A stretch of 64,000 nucleotides of DNA, taken from Brachypodium distachyon (taxonomy: Eukaryota > Streptophyta > Magnoliopsida > Poales > Poaceae). Under the pieces are notes generated by a model, which saw only the letters and a program-made list of their open reading frames with translations, had not been told where the DNA came from and did no database searches. The stretch lies in assembly GCF_000005505.3 (NCBI RefSeq), contig NC_016135.3:10386613-10450612 (forward strand), given 5' to 3'. Each line of letters opens with the position of its first letter. Within the stretch, counting starts at the first letter, position 1. This document shows positions 55,262-64,000 of this stretch, one piece after another. The position numbers and the translations under genes are program-made.

Positions 55262-56420
55262 GCTTATTGCTAAGATGATCGTTGTCCATGAGTAGTTATT
55301 CAGAATGGTGGAACACGAGAGTCATGAGGTACTTGAATCCACTGTATCAGTTCATTGGCATGAAGGCAATAAGAGCTGAGTGTTTGAGGGTTTACAAGAA
55401 AGAAAAAGAGATTCTGAAAAGTTCTTTGAAGAATGTGGAGTACATTGGTCTCACTACAGACATGTGGACGAGCAATCAGACCATATCTTACATGTGTGTT
55501 GTGGCACACTACATAGATAAGAATTGGAAGATCCAGACCCGGGTGCTTGCTTTTGTGGAGTTAGACCAACCCCCCACCCCCCCCCCCCCCACACACACAC
55601 AGGACATGTCATTGCCGATGCTTTGTGGAGTTGTGTGATTAAATGGAAGATAGAAGGTAAGGTAGTCACCACTGCATTTTCAGGTCAATATTACCCCACG
55701 GCTAACATTTTCTAGCCCCATGTTGTGAGCATGAAGATAGCATTGATCAAAGCGAATGACGGTGCGGATGAGACATTTCGTGCAATGGAGAAAGCCATGA
55801 TGGAAAAGTTTGACAAGTATTGGGAAGAACCGAACAACCTAATGGTGGTTGCCACCTTTCTTGAACCAAGGTACAAGATGATTTATGTGCAATGGTGCCT
55901 AAAACAAATCTATGGGGCTGAGAGGGGTAAATTTGAGATTGAGCTTGTGGAGCAAGAGTTGGAGAATTTGTATGAGAAATATGATGCGGAAAAGAAGCAA
56001 GGTGACCAAAGACCTTCTTTATCATCACAAAAGTCATCGAGCATAGCAAGTAGCTCCATGCCAGCTTCAGATGCAGAGTTCCTTAGTTTCTTACTTTCTA
56101 CCTCCAATAGGCCATCCAAAAGTGAATTTAGAAACTACATAGATGATCCACATAAAGAAATGAGTTCTAACTTTGACCTTCTTGAGTGGTGGAAGGTGAA
56201 TGCCCTTAGATAGCCTGTGTTGGCAAAGAATGCCAAAAGGTTCTTAACTGTTCCCGCTAGCTCGGTCTCTTCGGAGTCTACTTTTAGCACCAGTGGAAGG
56301 GTGCTTGATGACTTCCGTAGCTCTCTAAAACTGGTCATGGTTGAGGCCTTGGTGTGTGGAGTTAGTTATATCAAAGGGGCTCACAAAGACTTGAATGCCA
56401 TGGTATGTTTCATATAATTT
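55262..56420 (+). pseudogene. hAT (Ac-like/RICESLEEPER-type) transposase remnant
   Basis: The readable core is NVEYIGLTTDMWTSNQTISY, continuing into VVAHYIDKNWKIQTRVLAFV, a conserved hAT stretch. GHVIADALWSCVIKWKIEGK follows in another frame after a C-run/CA-repeat (55569-55602). Most of the catalytic core is then deleted near 55690. EKAMMEKFDKYWEEPNNLMV, FLEPRYKM and FDLLEWWKVNA lead into the dimerisation domain FLTVPASSVSSESTFSTSGR and VLDDFRSSLK. A stop at 56211 separates the last two blocks. It is inactive. Confidence 0.88.
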
Positions 56421-57499
56421 GTCATTTTCTTACAAGATTTACTTCTACAAAATCTCATTTATAAATTGCACAAAATGTAGGAGCCGGAGGAAGATGAGGA
56501 GGAGGATGCGGAGAAGATCAAACTCCCCAAAAGCACAATGGCAAGCAACTACTAGTATGGAGAAAGATTGGAAGTTGAAGAATGAAGACCTTGTCGATTG
56601 CCGTCATGTGGTTGAACTTGTCGTCGTGTGGTTGAACTTGTTGTTATGTTGCATGAACTAGTCGTTAACTCGTTAACCATTTTGTACCCATTTTGCCTGT
56701 GCTTGCTGTGATGTGTAGCCTGTGTTCTGCTTGTTGTCCTTGCCTGTGTGTTGTGCTGTGATGTGCTCTACGGCTCTGCTTGATGTGCCCTGCGATGTGC
56801 TCTGCTTGCTGTGAATCTCCAGGCGGAGTTGTGACTCTCCGGGTGATGCTGCTTGTTGTGCTCTGATCGCTGATGCTGCTTGCTGCTACTGATCGTTGTT
56901 GCTGCTGCTTGCTGCTCAATGCTCTGCCGCCTGGACCGAGCCAGCCCGAGCTGGGTGTCGGGCCGAGCCGAGCTGGCCAAAATGACTCGGCTGGTTGTCC
57001 GGCCGAGCCGAGCTGGCTCGACGTCCACCCGAACCCACCACAGAGCCACGACCGCCTCGCCTTTGACATCGGCGCACGCGCCACCCTCGAAGTAGAGGAA
57101 TCCCACCAGCGCAGCACTCCTCCGAAAGTCCTGCCACCCCCTTAGGAGTGGCGATGGGCCACCACTTCACATTGGCTGTAAAACAACAAATGAGACGAGC
57201 GGTTTCCATGACAAATGAGCCGGGTTCCAGAATGGGCTGAACGGTTTCTTCGTTAAATGGGCCGGGAAGGCAAAAGGAAGCTGCTCAATCGATGGATTGC
57301 TTCAGTCAGGAGTGCGAAAGAATCCGTCCCTAATCAAAAATGATATTGTATGCAAGCAACAACAACAATCACGTATTCCAGCTAGACGTGCGCAACACTA
57401 CCCTAGGTGACTAGGGTTTCCCCTACTGCACCGGTGATTCACTCTCCGGCGATGAATCTACCATGTTTTCTTATCTGATCCGATTCCCTTTGCTCCTCC
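56421..57499. other. Low-complexity and possible hAT 3' end
   Basis: TGTGCTCTGCTTG-type near-repeats fill 56690-56930. GGCCGAGCCGAGCTGG occurs at about 56970 and 57000 with flanking variants, again like hAT subterminal repeats. Nothing codes. A target duplication could not be paired with the left side. Confidence 0.4.
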
Positions 57500-60390
57500 T
57501 AGCTCTGCCGGTCTCTCGGTGCTCTTCCTGACCGCATCGGGCCTTCTGCTGAGGAAGTTGAAATCATTGCTAAGCTCACAGAGTGGAACCACAGGGAAGA
57601 GATTATGTGGCGGCAGCGCTCCCGTGTTCAATGGTTGGCGGAAGGAGATAGCAACACTCATTTCTTTCACCAAAAAGCTAGTGGACGATGAAATCAAAAT
57701 AGAATTCAGCGGTTGTGTTTGCGTGACAGTACAACTATGGATGATTATAAGGTTATGGCAACTCACACAGAAATGTTCTATCAGGGGCTATATGCCTCCA
57801 AGGGTGTCTCGGGCATGGATGAGGTTCTCAATTGTGTTCCAAGGAAGGTCTCGGCCTTGATGTGTGACTGCCTGAACCGCCCGTACAAAGCGGACGAGGT
57901 AAAAACAACGTTGTTTCAAATGTTCCCCACCAAGGCACTGGGTCCGGACGGTTTCCCGGCACACTTCTTTGCATGCCACTGGGATTTGTGCAGTGAGGAG
58001 GTGATCACAGAAACAGTCCTAAATATATTGAATGGGATTGAGATCCCTTCTGAAATGAACCGTACTTTAATTGTGATCATTCCCAAGGTTCCAGGTGCCT
58101 CCTCCCTTTCTGAATTTCGTACAATAAGTTTATGTAACGTGGTGCTGAAAATTGTGTCAAAGGTTCAAGCCAACCGTCTCAAGGAGATTTTACTGGAGAT
58201 TATTTGTGAGGAGCAATCGGCGTTTGTTCCTTGCCGGTTAATTACTGATAACATCATTACAGCTTATGAATGCCTCCACTTTATCAAGAAGAAGAAGGCA
58301 CGGGCTCCCAGTTTTGTGGCCTTAAACTGGATATGACGAAGGCTTATGATCGTGTTGAATGGGACTATTTGCGTGCAATCATCCTCAAGATGGGATTATC
58401 AGATCATTGGGTACTTCGATCATGAGAGTGGTGACTTATGTCTCTTTCTCAGTCCTTTTTAATGGAGATCACACTGGTGTTTTCCAACCGACTAGGGGCA
58501 TCTGCCAGGGTGACCCTATCTCTCCATATTTGTTTTTGTTAGCAGGTAATAAAGGCTTGTCTTGCCCTATTATGGACGGGGGGAATTCGTAAAACTTGTC
58601 GGGCATCGTCGTGGCGCCACAACTCACCCGGTCAATCATCTCTTAATTATTTGCAGACGACAGATTGCTTTTCGGCAAGACGAGTATGGAAGGTGCAGAA
58701 GAAATTATAGAAGTATTACAACTTTATTGCAATGCTTTGGGGCAGCGGATCAACCTTCAAAAGATCTCTATTCACTTCAGCAAGGGCTGTCCGGAGGCGA
58801 TCCGTGATTCCATTGAAGAGGTACTACTCCAAGTTCCTAATGAGTCTTTCAGCACTAAATACCTTGGGATGCCCACGGATGTGGGAAATTCAAAAGACGG
58901 TGCCTTTAAATATCTGAAAGATCGTGTGCTGGGGAAAGTGCAAGTTTGGATGGAACAGGTGCTATCTGCAGGTGGGAAAGAAGTGCTAATAAAATCCGTT
59001 GCCCAGGCGGTTCCTGCTTATTCAATGGCATGTTTCAAACTTCCCCGTGGTTTATGCCTCAAGATCAATTCCATGATTCGGAGCTCCTGGTGGGGCAGCA
59101 AGCAAGGCAAAAGGAAGACCCATTAGGTCTCTTGGGATACTATGACCATGCCAAAATACATGGGAAGATTAGGGTTCTGTGATATTGAGCTCTTTAATTT
59201 GTCTTTGCTTGCCCGACAGGCTTGGCGGACGTTGGTCCATCCTAGCACCTTGGCGCACGTATTTTGCGTGCAGTATATTTCCCCGATGAATCTTTGATGA
59301 CAGCAAGTTTGGAACCTTATCTTGCCCTTCACAAATCTGGCGTGTGGTCATCGAGGGGACAGATGTGCACAAGCTAGGAATTATCAGATGCATTTGTGAT
59401 GGTAAGACCACTCGGATCTGGCATGATAGTTGGCTACCACGAGATGAGAGACGCCTGCCATATACCGTTGCTCGAGTTGATGCTCCGTCCAGAGTCTCAG
59501 AACTTATAAATCCCACTGAGGGGTGCTGTGGGACGAGCACAAGGTTAGACAACAGTTCTTGTTGATGGACAGCCAGGTAATTCTTTCGATCCATATAAGC
59601 ACGATAAACCTTGAGATTATTGGCATGCCACTTCGAGAAGACGGGTATTTTCAGCGTCCGCTCTTGCTATCGGCATTTGGTGACCACCAAGAAATTTAGG
59701 GAAGATTGTCTTGAGAAAAGACCTGCCTCGAGCTCACTGAAATCTGAGAAGTCATGGTCGATGCGGTGGAAAACTAAAGTACCTTTAAAGGGATGGGTGT
59801 TTGCCTGGCGTCTGGCGCAGTGATCTCTTCCCACGGGCGATACCTTGCATCACCGAAATATGGCTGAAAATGCAGTGTGCGCTATCTGTAGGTCTACAAA
59901 CAACTCTTGGCGGCATTCACTGTTGGACTGCGCGATGGCACGCTGTGCCTGGGCGTTGGTGGATGAACAACTGGTCGAGCACATGTGTGTGTCTCATCTT
60001 GCCCTGATGCGAAGGAGTGCCTTTTTCATCTAATTGACACCACATCACCTGCTGAGTTCACACAGATCCTGTTGACTCTCTGGACCATTCTGCGCAGTGG
60101 AAGGTGATTCACGAAGCTATATACCAGAGCCCTGCTACTATCCATGGCTTTGTGATGAAATTTTGGCAGAACTTCAGGTTGTTCAAGGCGCTCCCCAAGT
60201 TCGGGTTATGCCGCTGGCGAAGGTACATCCTCGTTGGATCCTCCACCCTAGTGCTTTTAAGATCAATGTTGATGGTGGAGACCTGACCAAAGGTGATGCC
60301 GCTGCTGTTGTCGTGATGGATCGGGCCGCTACATTGGCGCGTCTGCTCGGGTCTTCAGCTCCATTACAGATTCTTCGACATTAGAAGCGC
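57500..60390 (+). pseudogene. L1-type LINE (non-LTR retrotransposon) pol, 5'-truncated
   Basis: The pre-reverse-transcriptase linker (QWLAEGDSNTHFFHQKA) is at about 57630. The reverse transcriptase core has [68 protein letters not shown] and the catalytic FADD at about 58647. SAGGKEVLIKSVAQAVPAYS is followed by the zf-RVT region (VPLKGWVFAWRLA, CAICRSTNN, CAMARCAW) and a plant RNase H-like end (FKINVDGGDL). Stops and shifts occur every 200-600 bp, for example at 58334, 58380 and 59124. The endonuclease and ORF1 are missing. Confidence 0.9.
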
Positions 60391-60671
60391 TAGCCTGCTT
60401 TCAAACACCGGCATTAGCAAAAGATTTTGGTCTCTAGCAAAAGTTTGCGTCTCTTAGGATGCCCAAGTGGTGACTGACGTGGTTATGACCAATCGGGTAC
60501 TCATCTTTTGTATATCCACTACGGCCCAACATGAAGCCCACTTGGATACCTACTACGACTTCAGGAGTACATATGTCTAATCTTGCGGATCAAGACAAGA
60601 AAGTTTAAACACAATATATCTTGCTGCCCGAGTCATAAGAGCAGGGAGCCAGGCAGATCTTGGTCGAGTGC
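60391..60671. other. Spacer after the LINE
   Basis: Mixed sequence with the direct motif TTAGCAAAAG / CTAGCAAAAG (60415 and 60434). No gene was recognised. Confidence 0.35.
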
Positions 60672-60787
60672 CCTCCACGTCCACGTGATCTACAGACTAC
60701 AGCAAACAAAAAAAAGGCCATCACGGAGTCGGCCTCCACGTCCACGGGATCTACAGCAAACAAAAAAAAGGCCATCACGGAGTCTGC
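60672..60787 (+). repeat. Two-copy tandem repeat, 54-61 bp unit
   Basis: CCTCCACGTCCACG(T/G)GATCTACAG is followed by ACAGCAAACAAAAAAAAGGC and CATCACGGAGTC, repeated twice (from 60672 and from 60733). The first copy has seven extra bases (ACTACAG). Confidence 0.85.
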
Positions 60788-63000
60788 ACTTCTGCTTGGA
60801 CACGTACAGCAAAAGGAAATCGATCTAATCGATTGTAACGAAGCCGCAGCTAGGAGCAGCCTAGCGCTCAGCCCGCCGGCCAAGCACATCCCTTGGCCGT
60901 GGGCCCAACTCAACTCCACATGCAGCAGCCCAACAATGGAGCCAGGCGTTCCTCCTTCCGTTCAAGAGCAGAGCAAGCTAACAAAGCTGGACGATTGATC
61001 CAGCATGTATCGTGGCCAGAACGAAGCAAGTCAAGCACGCGCGTGCACACACGCCCAGCCGGCCGTGAGTCCGAGTCCAGCCCGCGTACGCGCACAGATC
61101 GTCAAGGCCGGGCTCAGACCTTTCCAGCGTCCGGACGAGCGCAACGTCCGCAAGATCAACAGCGAAAGCATCTACATGCTGCAACAGAAAAAGACAACGA
61201 TTCCGCGGCAGAAATTATTTTTTATGATTAATATTTCTTTTCTTTCATCTACGACAGCAAACAATGAAGTCATCCGCGCGTCGCGTTGACTCCGTCTGCT
61301 ACATGGAATCCGTCCGCATTGACCCAGTCCGCCGCGGCGGCCACGTGGGCTTCGTCCACTGCCTTGTCGACTCCGTCAGCCACGCCTGATACTCAGGAGC
61401 GACGACATCAACGAACAAATCGGCAAGACGGCGACATCTGCTTCTCTGCCAACGGCATGCCGACTACGTCACCGACTCGCGAAAATCTTCATCACGCTCG
61501 ATCTACATCGACCTTTCGGGCCAACCCGACGCAACACACGCGTTCATCGGCCAGATCGATACGACTACAGGACAAATGTCTCCATCCGCTACTCCTCCAC
61601 GGGAACCCAGCTTTTCCTTACCTTGCATCAAGACCGAACCAACCGGTGGCCGACACCTGCGGACATACCCGGCAGCAGAATCGAGGCACGCGCGTGCACA
61701 CGAACAACCGGATCAAAGTCGTCGGGCTGACCCTGACCCGGCCACTTGCTCTTCTGCACGAGCCATGCACCCCTCGCTTTCACCGTGTGCGGAAGGAATC
61801 AGTCACAAGGGCCAGCCGGTCTGCATCATTCCATACCTGCTGCAGCAACACGGCCAACCGACAACTATTACGGTTTTATTTTACTTTTTTCTCATGATCA
61901 TACCAACGGTTTTTATGACTTTGTTTTCTTCTATATTTGACAGATTAAGCTAAGTGGCTCCACAACCTTCGCCGCATCCAGCCAGAGCTAGCGCTCAAAC
62001 AGACCAAGCGTCCGCCCGATTCACCGCTACATGGACTCCGCCGTCCGCCGTGCGACGCCCAACTCCACCCGCTGCGTCGACTCCGTCTGCACTTGCAGCT
62101 GCACGGGGCCACGTGTGGTGACCGACTTCATCAGCCGAAACGGGTCCGTGACGCTCGTAACTGCTGGACCAAATAGCAACAACCGCCATCTACCATGCGA
62201 CCCCGTCCGACCGGTCGACTTCGCGATCGCGACAACTCCGTACGCGCTGCGTCGACTCTGTTTGACCACGCGCTCGACCCCGACTCCGTCCACGATGCGT
62301 CGACTCCGTTCAGCTCACTCCATCGGGCAAACCTGTCTTGGCCGTGCCCGATACTCGGAGGCTGCGCCGTACATGTCGCATCACCTCGATCGCACCCGAC
62401 ACTCGGGAGCTGCGTCCCGCAGACGAAACGACTTGAGCCGCAAGGGCCACGCGGACTCGACCGTCTCGAGTCAAGATTCATAGCCGCGTCAATCAGGCTT
62501 CGACTCAATCGCACCGATCAAGTCACCGTCAATTCGCTGGTGACCAACGCATGAATCAACATGCAGAACAAGACAAGCCATTGTGACCGTGATTGGATTT
62601 CAACGCAAAGAAAGGTCCTACATCCATGCATGCACGTCAAGCCAGCATAAAGAGAAATCAAGGAATACACGTGCGTACACGTACGAGTCCACGCCGTCCG
62701 TGCTCCGTCCACTCCATCTGATACACGGATTCTGTCCACGCACGTTGAGTCCGTCCATGTCGTGCGTCCGCGCCGCATCGACTGCGTCCGCCGCGGCTTT
62801 GTCAACTCCATCCACCGCCTTGTCGACTCAGTCGGTCGCGTCCGACACTCGGGGGCTCCTTCCTGCAGACCACATCGTCTCGGTCACGTCCGACACTTGG
62901 GGGCTGCGCCGTGCAGGCCACATCGTCTCGGTCGCGCCTGATAATCGGGGGCTGCGCCGTGCAGGCGAAACGACTTCCGCCGCACCCGGCACTCGGGGAA
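60788..63000. repeat. GC-rich higher-order repeat region (probably part of a non-autonomous LTR element)
   Basis: The motif (T)CGACTCCGTC and variants recur many times. Larger blocks repeat roughly every 650-700 bp: GCACGCGCGTGCACAC at 61036 and 61684, and GCTACATGGA(A/C)TCCG at 61300 and 62029. Two to five copies of a 48-bp unit follow within it. Many overlapping open frames exist but none has a protein domain. Confidence 0.6.
62833..62976 (+). repeat. Three tandem 48-bp repeats
   Basis: Units 62833-62880, 62881-62928 and 62929-62976 have the core CGACACTCGGGGGCT...TGCAG...CATCGTCT. Two more diverged units of the same type lie at about 62336-62434. Confidence 0.88.
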
Positions 63001-63420
63001 CGCGTTGCAAAAATTAACACTGTTACAACTACACCTTGCAGATAAGTATTGCTATTTATTTGCTTATTTCAGATTTGACACATTCTTATCAAACAGTTTA
63101 AACTGCATCGACTACGAATAGTCGAAATACCTTCGACTACACGCGCTATCAAACATGCCACCTGAGTAACTGACTCAGCCTATGAAGTCGAAACCCATGA
63201 ACTCCAACCCAGTTGCAGCCACTACACCCCGGTACAGAATTCCCGACTGATTTTGGTCAGAAAAAGTCAGTATATGCTGACAGACTGGTCGGTGATAAAG
63301 CCATAGGACGACATAATGTTGGCCGTGAATGGGAAAATATTTGCAATCAGACAGTTGGTGGCAATCGCGCATGCGTGTCAAATGGTAGGTCGGCAAATAA
63401 TGCCGACCAACGCTTGGTCG
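63001..63420. other. Spacer, nothing recognised
   Basis: AT/GC-mixed sequence with the palindromic GTCGGCAAATAATGCCGAC at 63389-63407. No coding domain was seen. Confidence 0.35.
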
Positions 63421-64000
63421 GGCCATCTGGCATGTGAAATCTTTTGAGCGCCACTTCTTTGCTTGGCCCGGGAAAATTTCGCTCTCAAATTTTCCGAAAT
63501 CCCCACCTCAAGTCCCTTCGGCCCCTTCCACCACGCGCATTGCCCTAGATTTTTCTTTTCTCCCCCACGCCGCCGCCACTCTCCACCTCCGTCCCCCACG
63601 CCGCCGCCACTCTCCACCTCCGCCCCCCACGCCGCCGCCACTCTCCACCTCCGCCCCCCACGCCGCCGCTCATCTCCACCGTCGCCCCCAGACGCTGCCT
63701 ACTTCTACCACGGGCCACCGTGCCACCATATGTGCTCGACCGTCGCCGCCCCCATCGTTCCTCTCCACCGCAGTCCGCGTCCTGCCTCTCACCGCTGCTG
63801 CTCTTCCTCCCCGCCGCCACAAGAGTTGGACCACCACCCCGCCCTTTCCCCTCGTTGAGGTGGTCGTTCGCCATCCCAATTCCCTCAGGTGAATCTCTCT
63901 CTCCCCTACGATTGATTTTGCATGATGATGCGTAACTTCAATGGTGCTCTGCTAGGGCTGGGGTCGTGTGCTGGGAATGGGTGTTGGTGGGGTGTTTGTG
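63421..64000 (+). promoter_or_regulatory. Probable 5' leader and first intron start of a gene running off the window
   Basis: A CpG/GC-rich, strongly C-rich plus-strand leader starts near 63520 and contains a 31-bp tandem repeat (63561-63684). It ends at a good donor, CCCTCAGGTGAATCTC (GT at 63892). It is followed by T/G-rich intron-like sequence to the window end. No start codon can be assigned with confidence, so the gene identity is unknown. Confidence 0.45.
63561..63684 (+). repeat. Four tandem 31-bp repeats in the leader
   Basis: Units start at 63561, 63592, 63623 and 63654, each (T/C)CCCCCACGCCGCCGCCACT followed by CTCCACCTCCG. The last is diverged. Because 31 is not a multiple of three, each copy shifts frame, which argues for untranslated sequence. 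Confidence 0.88.

Noticed and set aside
60788..63010. Overlapping 100-200-codon frames in the GC-rich repeat region
   Set aside because: They follow the tandem repeat structure, occur on both strands and contain no recognisable domain.

Overview
This window is plant nuclear DNA, most likely from a grass and probably a Pooideae (temperate cereal type) genome. It has a few intron-containing genes with GC-rich first exons. Between them lie deeply nested transposable elements, including many Stowaway MITEs with CTCCCTCCGT-type ends and TA target duplications, CACTA elements with CACTACTACAAAA ends, Ty3/gypsy, Ty1/copia, LINE, hAT, Mutator-type and PIF/Harbinger-type elements. No bacterial, organellar or viral gene was recognised.

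Layout. 1-11 kb is the gene-rich end. It holds a three-exon coiled-coil protein gene (2538-5179, At5g41620/BRANCHLESS TRICHOME-like family), a solo-LTR-like insertion (about 5533-6398) and a three-exon F-box gene (7077-9999) with a Stowaway in its large intron. 11.4-17.9 kb is the 3' part of an Athila-like Ty3/gypsy element. Its 3' LTR carries a Mutator-type MITE (9-bp target duplication), which in turn carries a 2.1-kb CACTA element (3-bp duplication). 19.6-23.0 kb is a PIF/Harbinger-type element whose only gene, a Myb/NAM-like ORF1 on the minus strand, is split by a solo LTR.

23.1-28.3 kb is CACTA element A (minus orientation), a doubly deleted relative of the 9.0-kb CACTA element B at 43410-52406. 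B carries a TNP2-type transposase pseudogene and a second gene ending in an Ulp1/C48 cysteine-protease-like domain. A and B share two compensating frameshifts, so they descend from an already damaged copy. B also carries about ten in-frame stops, all explainable as C:G to T:A changes.

28.4-32.1 kb holds two paralogous small secreted peptide genes (28479-28802 and 31754-32059). The second looks intact, with four cysteines and a TATA box. The first has lost its two outer cysteines and appears cut off from its promoter by CACTA A. 33.2-42.9 kb is a Ty1/copia reverse-transcriptase relic into which a full-length Tat/Retand-type Ty3/gypsy element (33706-42732, LTRs about 800 bp) inserted. That element lacks its protease region, has CVDD in place of YVDD, and carries an antisense spliced ORF. 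CACTA B itself sits in a DENR/TMA22-like gene fragment (about 43150-43405).

54.3-60.4 kb holds a broken hAT transposase and a 5'-truncated L1-type LINE. 60.6-63.0 kb is GC-rich repetitive sequence with nested tandem repeats. The last 0.6 kb looks like the 5' leader of a gene that continues beyond the window.

The host genes show no sign of acting together. The story of the window is one of nested insertion, trans-mobilisation of defective elements and methylation-type decay. Coordinates of element ends were read by eye. Those with target duplications are firm; those marked 'about' are not.
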